A stretch of DNA of 64,000 bases from Paenarthrobacter ureafaciens. GTDB taxonomy: Bacteria > Actinomycetota > Actinomycetes > Actinomycetales > Micrococcaceae. Positions within the stretch are counted from its first letter, which is position 1; every line of letters begins with the position of its first letter. Where the stretch lies: NCBI RefSeq assembly GCF_004028095.1, contig NZ_SBHM01000007.1:2108001-2172000 (forward strand). Direction: 5' to 3'. Below the pieces are notes generated by a model that saw nothing but the letters and a program-made list of their open reading frames with translations, did not search any database and was not told where the DNA came from. Positions 17,430 through 26,267 of the stretch are shown here, piece after piece. A program made the translations under genes and the position numbers.

Positions 17430-17972
17430 ATGTCCATCCGGCACAGCCTCCTGGCCTTGCTCCAGGGCCAGCCCAGGTACGGCTACGAGCTGCGCTCGGA
17501 ATTCGAAGAACGCACCGGCGCCGCGTGGCCGTTGAACATCGGGCAGGTGTACACAACCCTGGACCGCCTTGAGCGGGACGGGCTGGTCAGCAAAGACGGC
17601 GACGACGGCGGGGGACACGTCGTCTACAGCATCACTGACGCCGGGGTAGCCGAGGTGGATGCCTGGTTTGAGGATGCGGTTGAGCGCGGCAACCCGCCCC
17701 GCAACGAGATCGCCATCAAGCTGGCGCTCGCCGTCACCCTTCCCGACGTCGATCCTTCCGCGGTGATCCAATCCCAGCGCGAGGTTTCGTTGCGCGCCCT
17801 GCAGGACTACACCCAGGCCAGGAAGGCGGCCTCGGCGGGTCAGCGCCCGGCGGATACGGCCTGGCTCCTGGTCCTGGATTCCCTGATCTTCCAAGCGGAA
17901 GCCGAGGTCCGCTGGCTGGACCTGTGCGAAGCCCGGATGGTGCAGGCTCAAGGCCGCAACCACTCCAACTAA
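17430..17972 (+). CDS. PadR family transcriptional regulator
   Basis: DNA-binding repressor of 180 residues. The N-terminal winged helix has LLALLQGQPRYGYELRSEFEERTG and WPLNIGQVYTTLDRLERDGLV, the PadR signature, and the C-terminal half is the Vir-like helical dimerisation domain (RALQDYTQARKA). GAGGAG precedes ATG 17430. Its ligand is unknown; PadR proteins usually regulate a neighbour, so the quinone oxidoreductase is the obvious candidate target. Confidence 0.9.
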   Translation: MSIRHSLLALLQGQPRYGYELRSEFEERTGAAWPLNIGQVYTTLDRLERDGLVSKDGDDGGGHVVYSITDAGVAEVDAWFEDAVERGNPPRNEIAIKLALAVTLPDVDPSAVIQSQREVSLRALQDYTQARKAASAGQRPADTAWLLVLDSLIFQAEAEVRWLDLCEARMVQAQGRNHSN

Positions 17973-18145
17973 CCGCCGTTCATCGCAGCATCACTACCGT
18001 TCACCGCACCCGGACGGGCCTGGGCGGTGGGTCGCCCTTCCCCGGGGAACCTCCTTGCTAGCGTGCGCTTGCCGTGTGTCCGCGCACGGCATCATGACGC
18101 CAACGCAGGCAGCACAGCGCCGCGGCAGGTCTCAAGGAGGAGAAA

Positions 18146-20416
18146 ATGGGCAAGTTACCTGAGCAAACCGGACTCGTGGAGGGATTGGACCCCACGCTGC
18201 CCGCGCCGGCAGTGGACGATTCAGTCCGCGAAGCCGAGGAACGGAAATGGACTCCCGCCAAGATCGGTCTCTGGGTAGCCATTGCGCTGCTGGGCGGCGT
18301 CGCCTGGGTGATGCTGGCCCTGGTCCGCGGCGAGACTGTCAACGCCATCTGGTTCGTTTTCGCAGCGGTTTGTACCTACCTGATCGGCTACAGGTTCTAC
18401 TCCAAGGTCATTGAACGGTATCTGACCAAGCCGGATGACCGTCGTGCCACCCCGGCCGAATACAAAGCCGACGGCAAGGACTACGTCCGCACGGACCGGA
18501 ACGTCCTGTTCGGGCACCACTTTGCCGCGATCGCCGGTGCCGGGCCGCTGGTGGGACCTGTCATCGCAGCCCAGATGGGGTACCTCCCCGGCACTATCTG
18601 GATCATCATCGGCGTCGTACTGGCCGGTGCCGTGCAGGACTATCTGGTGCTGTTCTTCTCCATGCGCCGCGGCGGCCGGTCCCTGGGCCAAATGGCGCGC
18701 GAGGAACTTGGCGTCATCGGCGGAACCGCCGCCCTGGTGGCCACCCTGCTGATCATGATCATCATCGTCGCCATCCTGGCGCTGGTTGTGGTCAACGCTT
18801 TGGGTGAGAGCCCGTGGGGTGTCTTCTCGGTGGGCATGACCATCCCGATCGCGCTCTTCATGGGCGTCTACCTTCGCTTCATCCGTCCCGGAAGGGTGAT
18901 GGAGGTGTCCATCATCGGCTTCGTACTGCTCATGGCAGCCATCATCGGCGGCGGCGCCGTGGCCGGAACGGAATGGGGCGCAGCCTTCTTCCACCTGGAC
19001 AAGGTGACCATCGCCTGGGGCATCATCATCTACGGCTTCATCGCCGCCATCCTGCCGGTGTGGCTGTTGCTGGCGCCCCGCGATTACCTGTCCACCTTCA
19101 TGAAGATCGGTGTGATCGCCATGCTGGCCGTGGCCATCATCGTGGTCCGTCCGGAGATCAACGTCCCGGCCTTCAGCGAGTTCGCCAGCCGTGAGAACGG
19201 TCCGGTCTTCTCCGGTGCGCTGTTCCCGTTCCTCTTCGTGACCATTGCCTGCGGTGCCCTCTCCGGCTTCCACGCCCTCATCTCCTCCGGCACTACGCCG
19301 AAGCTCATTGAGAAGGAACGGCAGACCCGGTTCATCGGGTACGGCGGCATGCTCATGGAGTCCTTCGTCGCGATCATGGCCCTGGTGGCCGCAATCTCGA
19401 TCGACCGGGGCATCTACTTCGCCATGAACGCACCCTTGGCGCTCACCGGCGGAACGGTTGAGTCCGCTGCGCAGTGGGTGAACAGCCTGGGCCTGGCGAA
19501 TGTGAACATCACCCCCGACGTCCTGGCGCAGACCGCGAGCGACGTGGGGGAGGAGAGCATCATCTCCCGTTCCGGCGGTGCTCCCACCCTGGCCGTTGGC
19601 TTGGCGCACATCATGCAGCAGTTCATCGGCGGTCCGGGAATGATGGCGTTCTGGTACCACTTCGCAATCATGTTCGAGGCGCTCTTCATCCTGACGGCCG
19701 TCGATGCAGGCACCCGCGTAGCCCGCTTCATGCTGCAGGACTCGATCGGCAACTTTGTTCCCAAGTTCAAGGAAGCGTCATGGCGCCCGGGTGCCTGGAT
19801 CTGCACAGCCATCATGGTGGCAGCGTGGGGCGCCGTCCTCCTGATGGGCGTCACGGATCCGCTCGGCGGCATCAACACCCTGTTCCCGCTGTTCGGCATT
19901 GCGAACCAGTTGCTGGCTGCCATTGCCTTGGCGGTCTGCATGGCCATCGCGGCGAAACGCGGAACGTTCAAGTTCCTGTGGATCGTGGCCGTCCCGTTGG
20001 CCTTTGCCGCCGTCGTGACCATTACGGCGAGCTTCCACAAGATCTTCTCGCCTGTTCCCGCCGTCGGCTATTTCGCGAACAACGCAGCCTTCAGCAAGGC
20101 TTTGGCGGACGGAAAGACGGAGTTCGGCACGGCCAAGACCGTAGCGGCCATGGAAGCCGTGGTCCGCAACACCATGATCCAGGGAGTGTTGTCGGTCATC
20201 TTCGTGACCCTCAGCATCATTGTGATAGTCGCAGCCATCATCGCGACGGTGCGGGCCCTGCGCGCCGGAGGCGGCGAGGACCATGAGGACCCTGCCCTCC
20301 CCTCCAAGGTGTTCGCCCCCGCCGGCCTGATCCCGACGGCAGCGGAGAAGGAGTTGCAGGCAACATGGAACGCACTGCCGCCGGAGAAGCGTTTGGAGAA
20401 GGCCGGGCATCACTGA
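18146..20416 (+). CDS. cstA: Carbon starvation protein A (peptide/pyruvate transporter)
   Basis: Multi-span inner membrane transporter of 756 residues. CstA proteins take up peptides or pyruvate when carbon is limiting. Typical family stretches are GHHFAAIAGAGPLVGPVIAAQMGY (about 120), GCGALSGFHALISSGTTPKLI (about 370) and FEALFILTAVDAGTRVARFMLQD (about 510). The short hydrophilic N-terminus precedes the first span. AAGGAGGAG lies at good distance before ATG 18146. Its stop overlaps by one base the start of ybdD, the usual partner. The 173-bp gap before it holds no gene; a weak hairpin TGCCGTG/CACGGCA is seen there. Confidence 0.93.
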   Translation: MGKLPEQTGLVEGLDPTLPAPAVDDSVREAEERKWTPAKIGLWVAIALLGGVAWVMLALVRGETVNAIWFVFAAVCTYLIGYRFYSKVIERYLTKPDDRRATPAEYKADGKDYVRTDRNVLFGHHFAAIAGAGPLVGPVIAAQMGYLPGTIWIIIGVVLAGAVQDYLVLFFSMRRGGRSLGQMAREELGVIGGTAALVATLLIMIIIVAILALVVVNALGESPWGVFSVGMTIPIALFMGVYLRFIRPGRVMEVSIIGFVLLMAAIIGGGAVAGTEWGAAFFHLDKVTIAWGIIIYGFIAAILPVWLLLAPRDYLSTFMKIGVIAMLAVAIIVVRPEINVPAFSEFASRENGPVFSGALFPFLFVTIACGALSGFHALISSGTTPKLIEKERQTRFIGYGGMLMESFVAIMALVAAISIDRGIYFAMNAPLALTGGTVESAAQWVNSLGLANVNITPDVLAQTASDVGEESIISRSGGAPTLAVGLAHIMQQFIGGPGMMAFWYHFAIMFEALFILTAVDAGTRVARFMLQDSIGNFVPKFKEASWRPGAWICTAIMVAAWGAVLLMGVTDPLGGINTLFPLFGIANQLLAAIALAVCMAIAAKRGTFKFLWIVAVPLAFAAVVTITASFHKIFSPVPAVGYFANNAAFSKALADGKTEFGTAKTVAAMEAVVRNTMIQGVLSVIFVTLSIIVIVAAIIATVRALRAGGGEDHEDPALPSKVFAPAGLIPTAAEKELQATWNALPPEKRLEKAGHH

Positions 20417-20607
20417 TGAATGCCGTCCTCAAGGGCCTCCGTGGCTTCGCCGGTTACCTCCGGGCGGTCATGGGCGCCGACGCGTACCAAAAGTACGTTG
20501 AGCACTTCGAAGCTGTAGGCCATTCCGGTCCCGTCATGACTGAACGCGAGTTCTGGCGGGACCGGATGGACCGGCAGGACACCAACCCCCAAGGCCGCTG
20601 CTGCTGA
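20416..20607 (+). CDS. ybdD: YbdD/YjiX family small protein, CstA partner
   Basis: 63-residue protein (DUF466) with MNAVLKGLRGFAGYLRAVMGADAYQKYVEH and EREFWRDRMDRQDTNPQGRCC, both standard for the family. It is translationally coupled to cstA (TGATG overlap). YbdD is found with CstA in many bacteria and is thought to be needed for its transport activity. The double cysteine at the C-terminus is commonly kept. Confidence 0.92.
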   Translation: MNAVLKGLRGFAGYLRAVMGADAYQKYVEHFEAVGHSGPVMTEREFWRDRMDRQDTNPQGRCC

Positions 20608-20690
20608 ATCCCGGTGGCCATGGGAGTTTCGCTACAAACGAAGTCCAAAAAGGCCGACCGACCCCGGTTGGTCCGCTTGGGCGTGAGAGT

Positions 20691-21359
20691 ATGAAACCCA
20701 TGAGCGATCTGAACGACATTCAGCCCAAGGATGAGGCTTCGGACGACACCCCTGTTGAGGGCACTCCCGTGGAGGGCAACGCGCTGGACGGGGATGCCCC
20801 GGCCGCGGCCGACGGGAAACCGGGCGACGCCGGGGACGGTAAGCCGAAGGGCTCCAACCTGCAGGAACTGGTGGATGAACCGGCCAAAGTGATGCGGATC
20901 GGAACCATGATCCGCCAGTTGTTGGAAGAAGTGAAGAGCGCTCCCTTGGACGAAGCTGCCCGGGGCCGCCTGGCCGAGATCCACGAACGCTCCATCAAGG
21001 AATTGGAAGATGGCCTGGCGCCCGAGCTGATTGAAGAGCTGGAACGCATCAGCCTGCCGTTCCCCGATGAAAAAGCACCCTCTGACGCCGAGCTTCGGAT
21101 CGCCCAGGCCCAGCTCGTTGGCTGGCTTGAAGGCTTGTTCCACGGCATCCAAGCCGCCATCGCCGCCCAGCAGGCCGCGCGCGACCACGCAGCAGCCCAG
21201 CGGCAGCTGCGCCAGTTGCCCCCGGGTACGGTGATCGCGCCGGGGATCATTATTGGCGAGAACGGCCAACCGCAGAGGGCTGCTGCTCCAGGAGCCGCGG
21301 CGCCTGAGTCCCCGGGACGTCCCGAGGACCCCGACCACGGTCCGGGCCAGTACCTCTAA
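20691..21359 (+). CDS. bpa: Bacterial proteasome activator (Bpa/PafE)
   Basis: ATP-independent ring-shaped activator that opens the 20S proteasome and feeds it unfolded proteins. The acidic, disordered N-terminal 55 residues are followed by the four-helix core (ELVDEPAKVMRIGTMIRQLLEEV, LAEIHERSIKELEDGLAPELIEELERI, SDAELRIAQAQLVGWLEGLFHGIQAAI), nearly the same as in mycobacteria. The chain ends GPGQYL; C-terminal GQYL docks in the proteasome alpha-ring. ATG 20691 (MKPMSD) or ATG 20700 (MSD) may be the start. The proteasome genes themselves are not in the window. An uncharacterised gene follows 8 bp downstream. Confidence 0.93.
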   Translation: MKPMSDLNDIQPKDEASDDTPVEGTPVEGNALDGDAPAAADGKPGDAGDGKPKGSNLQELVDEPAKVMRIGTMIRQLLEEVKSAPLDEAARGRLAEIHERSIKELEDGLAPELIEELERISLPFPDEKAPSDAELRIAQAQLVGWLEGLFHGIQAAIAAQQAARDHAAAQRQLRQLPPGTVIAPGIIIGENGQPQRAAAPGAAAPESPGRPEDPDHGPGQYL

Positions 21360-21367
21360 GCTCGTCC

Positions 21368-21823
21368 ATGAGTTTCTTTGGGGCCGTCCGGCAAGGGCGG
21401 AAGGATGATCTTGAGCTTGGCAAGGGCCTGTGGCGCCGGGCCCATGACCGTTTTCAACGCGGGCTGGACCGGTACCATCAGGTCCTTGAGGGTGTCGAGG
21501 ACGATCAGCTGTACGGCGAGCTGGTAGAGATCGCAAATTCCTTGGCCGCTTTGCTGCCCCGGGTTCGGGCGGTGTGCGTGGAAGCCCAGAAGCGCTCACC
21601 CAGCGACGGCTTGGATGTTCCCGGTGCTTTGGCAGGAGTGCACCGGGCGCTGTCCAAGGCAGGAAATGCCTTGGCCACCACCGCCGAGGCGGCAGCCATG
21701 CTTCGCCTCGCCGTGGGGCCGGTTCCTGTGGGCGCCCTGTCCGTGCACCGCCGCGCGGAGGCCGTCTTCGAGCAGGTCGCTGACGCTGAGCGGCTGATGA
21801 ATGAGCAAGGCGAAAACCCCTAA
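21368..21823 (+). CDS. Hypothetical helical protein downstream of bpa
   Basis: 151-residue soluble protein, not recognised. It begins MSFFGAVRQGRKDDLELGKGLWRRAHDRFQRGLDRYHQVLE and is mostly amphipathic helix with few breaks, rich in Ala, Leu, Glu and Arg. There is no signal peptide or membrane span. It starts 8 bp after bpa and is very likely co-transcribed, so a link with proteasome activation or substrate delivery can be guessed but is not shown. Codon use looks like that of its neighbours. Confidence 0.8.
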   Translation: MSFFGAVRQGRKDDLELGKGLWRRAHDRFQRGLDRYHQVLEGVEDDQLYGELVEIANSLAALLPRVRAVCVEAQKRSPSDGLDVPGALAGVHRALSKAGNALATTAEAAAMLRLAVGPVPVGALSVHRRAEAVFEQVADAERLMNEQGENP

Positions 21824-21945
21824 AGCGTGCGGCGCATGCAACTACCCGCGTGCGCCCTTATTCCCTTGGTGCAATGAGTTAAGCGGATAGCTGATCTTCC
21901 TGTTTTCGGGCGCGCAGAGCGGCCTGAGGCTGGCAGGATGGCATC

Positions 21946-22785
21946 ATGACTTCCTCACCAACACTGACTTTCAACGACGGCAACACCATCCCCCAGCTCG
22001 GCTACGGGGTGTGGCAGGTTGAAGACGATGTAGCCGAAAAGGTGGTCCGCCAGGCGTTCGAAGCCGGCTTCCGCCACATCGACACCGCCAAGATCTACGG
22101 CAACGAATCCGGTGTGGGCCGTGCCATTGCCTCCTCCGGCCTCTCCGCCGAGGAAATCTTCATCACCACCAAGCTGTGGAACGCTGACCAGGGCTACGAG
22201 TCCACGCTGGCGGCCTTCGAGGACTCCATGGACCGCCTGGGCCTGGAAACCCTGGACCTCTACCTCATCCACTGGATGCAGCCCAAGCAGGACAAGTACG
22301 TTGACACCTGGAAGGCCCTGATCGAGCTTCAGAAGCGCGGCCGGGTCAAGTCCATCGGCGTGTCCAACTTCAGCATCGAGGGCCTGCAGCGCCTCATCGA
22401 CGAGACCGGAGTAGTACCGGCCATCCACCAGGTGGAGCTGCACCCGTTCTTCAACCAGTCCGAGCTGCGTGCTTTCGACGCCGCACAGGGCATCCTCACG
22501 CAGGCCTGGTCGCCGCTGGGCCAGGGCGGCGAGCTGCTCGAGAACGCGACTATCGCCGAGATCGCCGCCAAGCACCATGCCACCCCCGCACAGGTGGTTA
22601 TTGCCTGGCACCTCGCGATCGGCAACGTGGTCATTCCCAAGTCCGTCACCGAATCCCGTATTCAGGAAAACTTCGCCGCGCTGTCCGTGAAGCTGGATGA
22701 AGCCGACGTCGAGGCCATCAACGGCCTGGACCGCGGCGCTGAAGGCCGCATCGGACCGGATCCCGCAGTTTCCGACTTCGCCTGA
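21946..22785 (+). CDS. Aldo/keto reductase (2,5-diketo-D-gluconate reductase type)
   Basis: NADPH-dependent reductase of 279 residues. The catalytic tetrad is visible: Asp and Tyr in GFRHIDTAKIYGNE, Lys in IFITTKLWN, His in LDLYLIHWMQP. Signature 3 reads VVIPKSVTESRIQENF. The true substrate is not known; the family reduces various keto-sugars and aldehydes. Its 3' end faces the permease gene across a large palindrome. Confidence 0.92.
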   Translation: MTSSPTLTFNDGNTIPQLGYGVWQVEDDVAEKVVRQAFEAGFRHIDTAKIYGNESGVGRAIASSGLSAEEIFITTKLWNADQGYESTLAAFEDSMDRLGLETLDLYLIHWMQPKQDKYVDTWKALIELQKRGRVKSIGVSNFSIEGLQRLIDETGVVPAIHQVELHPFFNQSELRAFDAAQGILTQAWSPLGQGGELLENATIAEIAAKHHATPAQVVIAWHLAIGNVVIPKSVTESRIQENFAALSVKLDEADVEAINGLDRGAEGRIGPDPAVSDFA

Positions 22786-22797
22786 TTCTTAAACAGG

Positions 22798-22879
22798 CGC
22801 CCCCACCCAACTGGGTAGCAGTTGTGCGCGTTTTGATCGCTCAAAACGCGCACTACTGCTACTTACACGGGTGGGGGCG
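22798..22879. repeat. 82-bp palindromic element between convergent genes
   Basis: An outer 11-bp stem (CGCCCCCACCC at 22798-22808 with GGGTGGGGGCG at 22869-22879) encloses a 22-bp inner stem (22815-22836 with 22841-22862, one mismatch) capped by TCGC. The inner arms read GTAGCAGTTGTGCGCG and CGCGCACTACTGCTAC. It may act as a two-way terminator but it is much longer than needed and resembles a dispersed palindromic repeat unit. Confidence 0.8.
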
Positions 22880-22898
22880 TTCTGGTTAAGAACCGGAG

Positions 22899-24497
22899 TT
22901 AAGGTACGACGGCGGCGGACGGGTTCGCTGCCTCGCCTGCGGGCCTGGCCTGCTCGCCTGAGGCCGGGTGCGCGGCGACGGCCGCTGCATGCTCGGCCAG
23001 CACACCCGTTTGGTGCCTGATCTTCAGCCGGTAGAGCAGCGCGCCGCCAACAGTCACCGTGGCCACGAAGATCACGCCGCCCCACTGGAGGTACCACTCA
23101 AAAGGCGGAACGGAGTTGTAGATTTCCTGTCGGGGCCAGATGAGGTTCAGCGTCATGGCCCCACCCCACAGCACGGCCACAATGTTCACCGGAAGCCCCC
23201 ACTTGCCCATGCAGAACCCGGGCTCGGATCCGTCGTTGGCAAGCGGCCACTTCTTCAGGAACCGCTTGCGCAGCAGGGGCACTGTCACCAGCAGGTAGGA
23301 CATGTAGATCAACACGATGCTGATGCTGGAAAGAATGGTGAAGATCGCGGGCTGCATCACGTTGATGAGCAGTGGGATTACCGCTATAACCCCGATGACG
23401 ATCGCAGCCACCGTGGGCGTCCTGCGGACCGGATCAACCTTGCTGAGCTGCCGGCTGAACGGCAGGTTGTTGTCCCTTGCCATGGCGAACATCATGCGGA
23501 TCGCCGCCGCGTGAACGGCGAGCGTGCAGACCACGACAGCCACCACGATGCACACCAGGAAGGCTTTGCCGAAGGGTCCGCCGAGGACGCTCAGGACGAT
23601 GTACTGCAGGCCGCCGTCAGCGTGTCCCACCTTGGGGTCGCTGAGGTCGGGAGCGGCCAGGATGCCGAACAACAGCATCAGTCCGCCCAGCAGGAACGAC
23701 GCCGTGACGGCGCGAAGGATCGCCTTGGGTGCTGTCTTCTTGGGATCCTTCGTTTCCTCGCCCAGGGAGCTGGCCGTGTCAAAGCCGTACATCACGTACC
23801 CGGATGCCATGGCGCCGATCAGGAAGACGCCGAAGAAGCCAAGGTCGTGGCCTTCACCGAAGCCGGCAGTATCAAAGAAGACTTCCGGACCCCGGACAAC
23901 GTGCCAGCCCAAGGCAAGGATGAGCAGCACCGCGGCGATCAGCTCCACGAAGACCCCGATGCTGTTGATGCGGGTCATGAGCTTCACGCCGAAGGCGTTG
24001 ATCAGGGTGGAAAGGGTGATCATGATCGTCGCCAGAACCACACCGTTCATGGCGAAGTCGAAGGGACCACTGCCATCTCCGACGAACTGGAACCCGGACC
24101 ACAGTTGCGGCAAGGTGATCTGCAGCGCCAGTGCTACAGAACCCAGGGCCATGATCGAGGACAGCAACAACAGCCAACCGGCCAACCAGGACATCGTCCC
24201 GGTCGACAACCGCTTGGCCCAGTTATAGACCGAACCGGCTACCGGGTAACGTCCGGCGAGCTCGGCGAAGCAAAGGGCCACCATGAGCTGGCCTACGAAG
24301 ACTATGGGCCAGGACCAGGCGTAGGCCGGGCCGGCCATGGAATAACCGAAATAGAAAAGCTGGAAAACACCGGTAAGGATGGAGATATAGCTGACGCCGG
24401 CAGCGAAGCTGGCGAACTTGCCAATGCTGCGGTCGAGGGTTTGCGTGTAGCCAAATTCGTCCATGCCGCTTGAATCATTACTCTTGCTGGGTTCCAC
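22899..24497 (-). CDS. APC superfamily permease of the choline oxidation operon
   Basis: Membrane transporter of 532 residues with about twelve spans. The start reads MEPSKSNDSSGMDEFGYTQTLDRSIGKFASFAAGVSYISILTGVFQLF, which fits the amino acid/choline/GABA permease (ACT) group. GRYPVAGSVYNWAKRL and GFDTASSLGEETKDPKKTAPKAI are standard motifs of that group. GTG 24497 is preceded by GAGGAG at 6 bases. It lies 117 bp after codA in the same direction, so uptake of choline, betaine or a related amine is likely, but amino acids cannot be excluded. The gap before it holds a G/C-rich imperfect hairpin. Confidence 0.85.
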   Translation of the reverse strand: MEPSKSNDSSGMDEFGYTQTLDRSIGKFASFAAGVSYISILTGVFQLFYFGYSMAGPAYAWSWPIVFVGQLMVALCFAELAGRYPVAGSVYNWAKRLSTGTMSWLAGWLLLLSSIMALGSVALALQITLPQLWSGFQFVGDGSGPFDFAMNGVVLATIMITLSTLINAFGVKLMTRINSIGVFVELIAAVLLILALGWHVVRGPEVFFDTAGFGEGHDLGFFGVFLIGAMASGYVMYGFDTASSLGEETKDPKKTAPKAILRAVTASFLLGGLMLLFGILAAPDLSDPKVGHADGGLQYIVLSVLGGPFGKAFLVCIVVAVVVCTLAVHAAAIRMMFAMARDNNLPFSRQLSKVDPVRRTPTVAAIVIGVIAVIPLLINVMQPAIFTILSSISIVLIYMSYLLVTVPLLRKRFLKKWPLANDGSEPGFCMGKWGLPVNIVAVLWGGAMTLNLIWPRQEIYNSVPPFEWYLQWGGVIFVATVTVGGALLYRLKIRHQTGVLAEHAAAVAAHPASGEQARPAGEAANPSAAVVP

Positions 24498-24614
24498 TGT
24501 GGACTCCTCATCAGAAAAGCAAGATCGGATCGGCCGCCCTGGGGCGCGGCGGAATCGAAAATTTTTGCTGTGGATACTTATCCCCCCTAGGAGGCGCCCC
24601 CGTTGGGGGGCCCC

Positions 24615-26267
24615 TTAGGCGTACGACGGCGTGAAGTCCTCCTCTGCGGTAACAGAGACGGCAAGGTTCGCTTCAGCCCGGGCAGCCTTGATCAGGTCCG
24701 CGCACCGCTCGCCGATCATCATGACGGTGATGTTGGGATTCACGGTCACATGCTCGGGCATGACCGACGCATCGGCGACCCGCAACCCGGTGACCCCCTT
24801 CACCCGCAACTCGGGATCCAAAGGTGACATGTCGTCGTCGTACGCGCCCATCCGCACGGTTCCCACCGGGTGGTACACCGTGTTGTGGGTCTTGCGGATG
24901 TACTCCCGCAGCTCCTCGTCCGTCTGGGCCTCAACGCCGGGCGACAGCTCGCGTCCCGTCCATTCAGCCATGGCAGGCTGCGCGGCAATCTCGCGGGCCT
25001 TCCGGATACCGGCCACCATGACGCGCATGTCATGTCCGTCCGGGTCCGTGAAGTAGCGGGGATCCACCATGGGCTTGTCCCGGAAGTCCCGGCTGCGGAG
25101 GCGTACCGTGCCGCGGGAGCGGGCGTGCGTGACGTTGGGAGTGAGGCTGAAGCCGTTTTCCGTCGTGGGGTAGCCGTGGCGCAGGGTGTTCATGTCGAAC
25201 GGAACCGAACCGTAGTGCATCATCAAGTCCGGCCGGTCCAGGCCATCCTCCGTGGGAGTGAAGATGCCGATCTCCCACCACTGCGTGGAAGTCTGCACCA
25301 TCGGCTGCTTGGCCTCGTACTGCACCAGGCCCTCGGGATGGTCCTGCAGGTTCTCGCCCACCCCGGGGGAGTCCACCAAAGCCTCAATGCCGTGCTCGGC
25401 GAGGTGGGCCGCCGGGCCGATGCCGGAGAGCATCAACAGCTTGGGGGAATCGATGGCGCCTGTGGACAGGATGACCTCGTGGTTGACCGTCAGTCGGTGC
25501 GTGCGGCCGAAAGCCGAATCGACAACATCGACGCCGGTACAGCGCTTGCCTGCGTCGAACACCAGTTGGCGCGCCCTCAACCCTGTCAGCAGGGTGAAGT
25601 TGGGGCGTTCGATGATGGGGTGGATGTAGGACACCGAACTGGAGGACCGGGTACCGTCCGCACGGCGGTTGATCTGGAAGAAGTTCGCTCCGTTGATCAC
25701 CGTGGTGCCTGTGTTGAACTTGGTGCGGGGAATGCCCGCCTGCTCGCAAGCATCCAGCAGGGCAACGCCGGCAGGATCGGCAGGTGGGACGTTCATGAGG
25801 TGTACCGGGCCCGAATCACCATGATGCGGAGCCTCCGGGCCGGCGTCCTCGTTGGTCTCCAGCCGCTTGTACAGCGGCCAGGCAGCATCAGCGTTCCAGC
25901 CGCTGGCACCGTACTTGGACTCCCACTCGTCCAGGTCTTCCCGGGGTGCCCAGAAAGCGATGCAGGAGTTATGGCTTGAGCAGCCACCCATCACCTTGGC
26001 ACGTGCATGGCGCATGAAGGAGTTTCCGTTTTCCTGCGGCTCGATCGGGTAGTCCCAGTCGTAGCCGGATTCCAGCAACTCCATCCAGCGGTCCAGCTGC
26101 AGGACCTCAGGAATGTTGCGGTCGTCCGGGCCGGCTTCCACCAGCGCGACAGTGACATCAGGGTCCTCGCTCAACCTGGCGGCCACTGCGGCTCCCGCAG
26201 ATCCGCCGCCGATGACGACGTAGTCGAACGTGCGCTCGCCGAGGGCGTCGATGGTGTCGAAGTGCAT
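24615..26267 (-). CDS. codA: Choline oxidase (GMC flavoenzyme)
   Basis: Oxidises choline in two steps to glycine betaine with O2, giving H2O2. The 550-residue product follows the A. globiformis enzyme almost residue for residue: FDYVVIGGGSAGAAVAARLSEDP (FAD motif), VMGGCSSHNSCIAF with His99 (covalent FAD site) and Ser101, and HNTVYHPVGTVRMG holding the active-site His. WWEIGIFTPTEDGLDRPD is also kept. The start ATG 26267 abuts the betB stop with no gap, so the two are translationally coupled. The C-terminus is slightly longer and different from the classic enzyme. Confidence 0.97.
   Translation of the reverse strand: MHFDTIDALGERTFDYVVIGGGSAGAAVAARLSEDPDVTVALVEAGPDDRNIPEVLQLDRWMELLESGYDWDYPIEPQENGNSFMRHARAKVMGGCSSHNSCIAFWAPREDLDEWESKYGASGWNADAAWPLYKRLETNEDAGPEAPHHGDSGPVHLMNVPPADPAGVALLDACEQAGIPRTKFNTGTTVINGANFFQINRRADGTRSSSSVSYIHPIIERPNFTLLTGLRARQLVFDAGKRCTGVDVVDSAFGRTHRLTVNHEVILSTGAIDSPKLLMLSGIGPAAHLAEHGIEALVDSPGVGENLQDHPEGLVQYEAKQPMVQTSTQWWEIGIFTPTEDGLDRPDLMMHYGSVPFDMNTLRHGYPTTENGFSLTPNVTHARSRGTVRLRSRDFRDKPMVDPRYFTDPDGHDMRVMVAGIRKAREIAAQPAMAEWTGRELSPGVEAQTDEELREYIRKTHNTVYHPVGTVRMGAYDDDMSPLDPELRVKGVTGLRVADASVMPEHVTVNPNITVMMIGERCADLIKAARAEANLAVSVTAEEDFTPSYA

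Noticed and set aside
18221..19660. A 479-codon minus-strand frame opposite cstA
   Set aside because: His/Asp/Gln-rich shadow with no domain; cstA on the plus strand is unmistakable.
24541..24614. Terminator between codA and the permease
   Set aside because: The G/C-rich hairpin is short (5 good pairs) and lacks a T run; read-through is likely.
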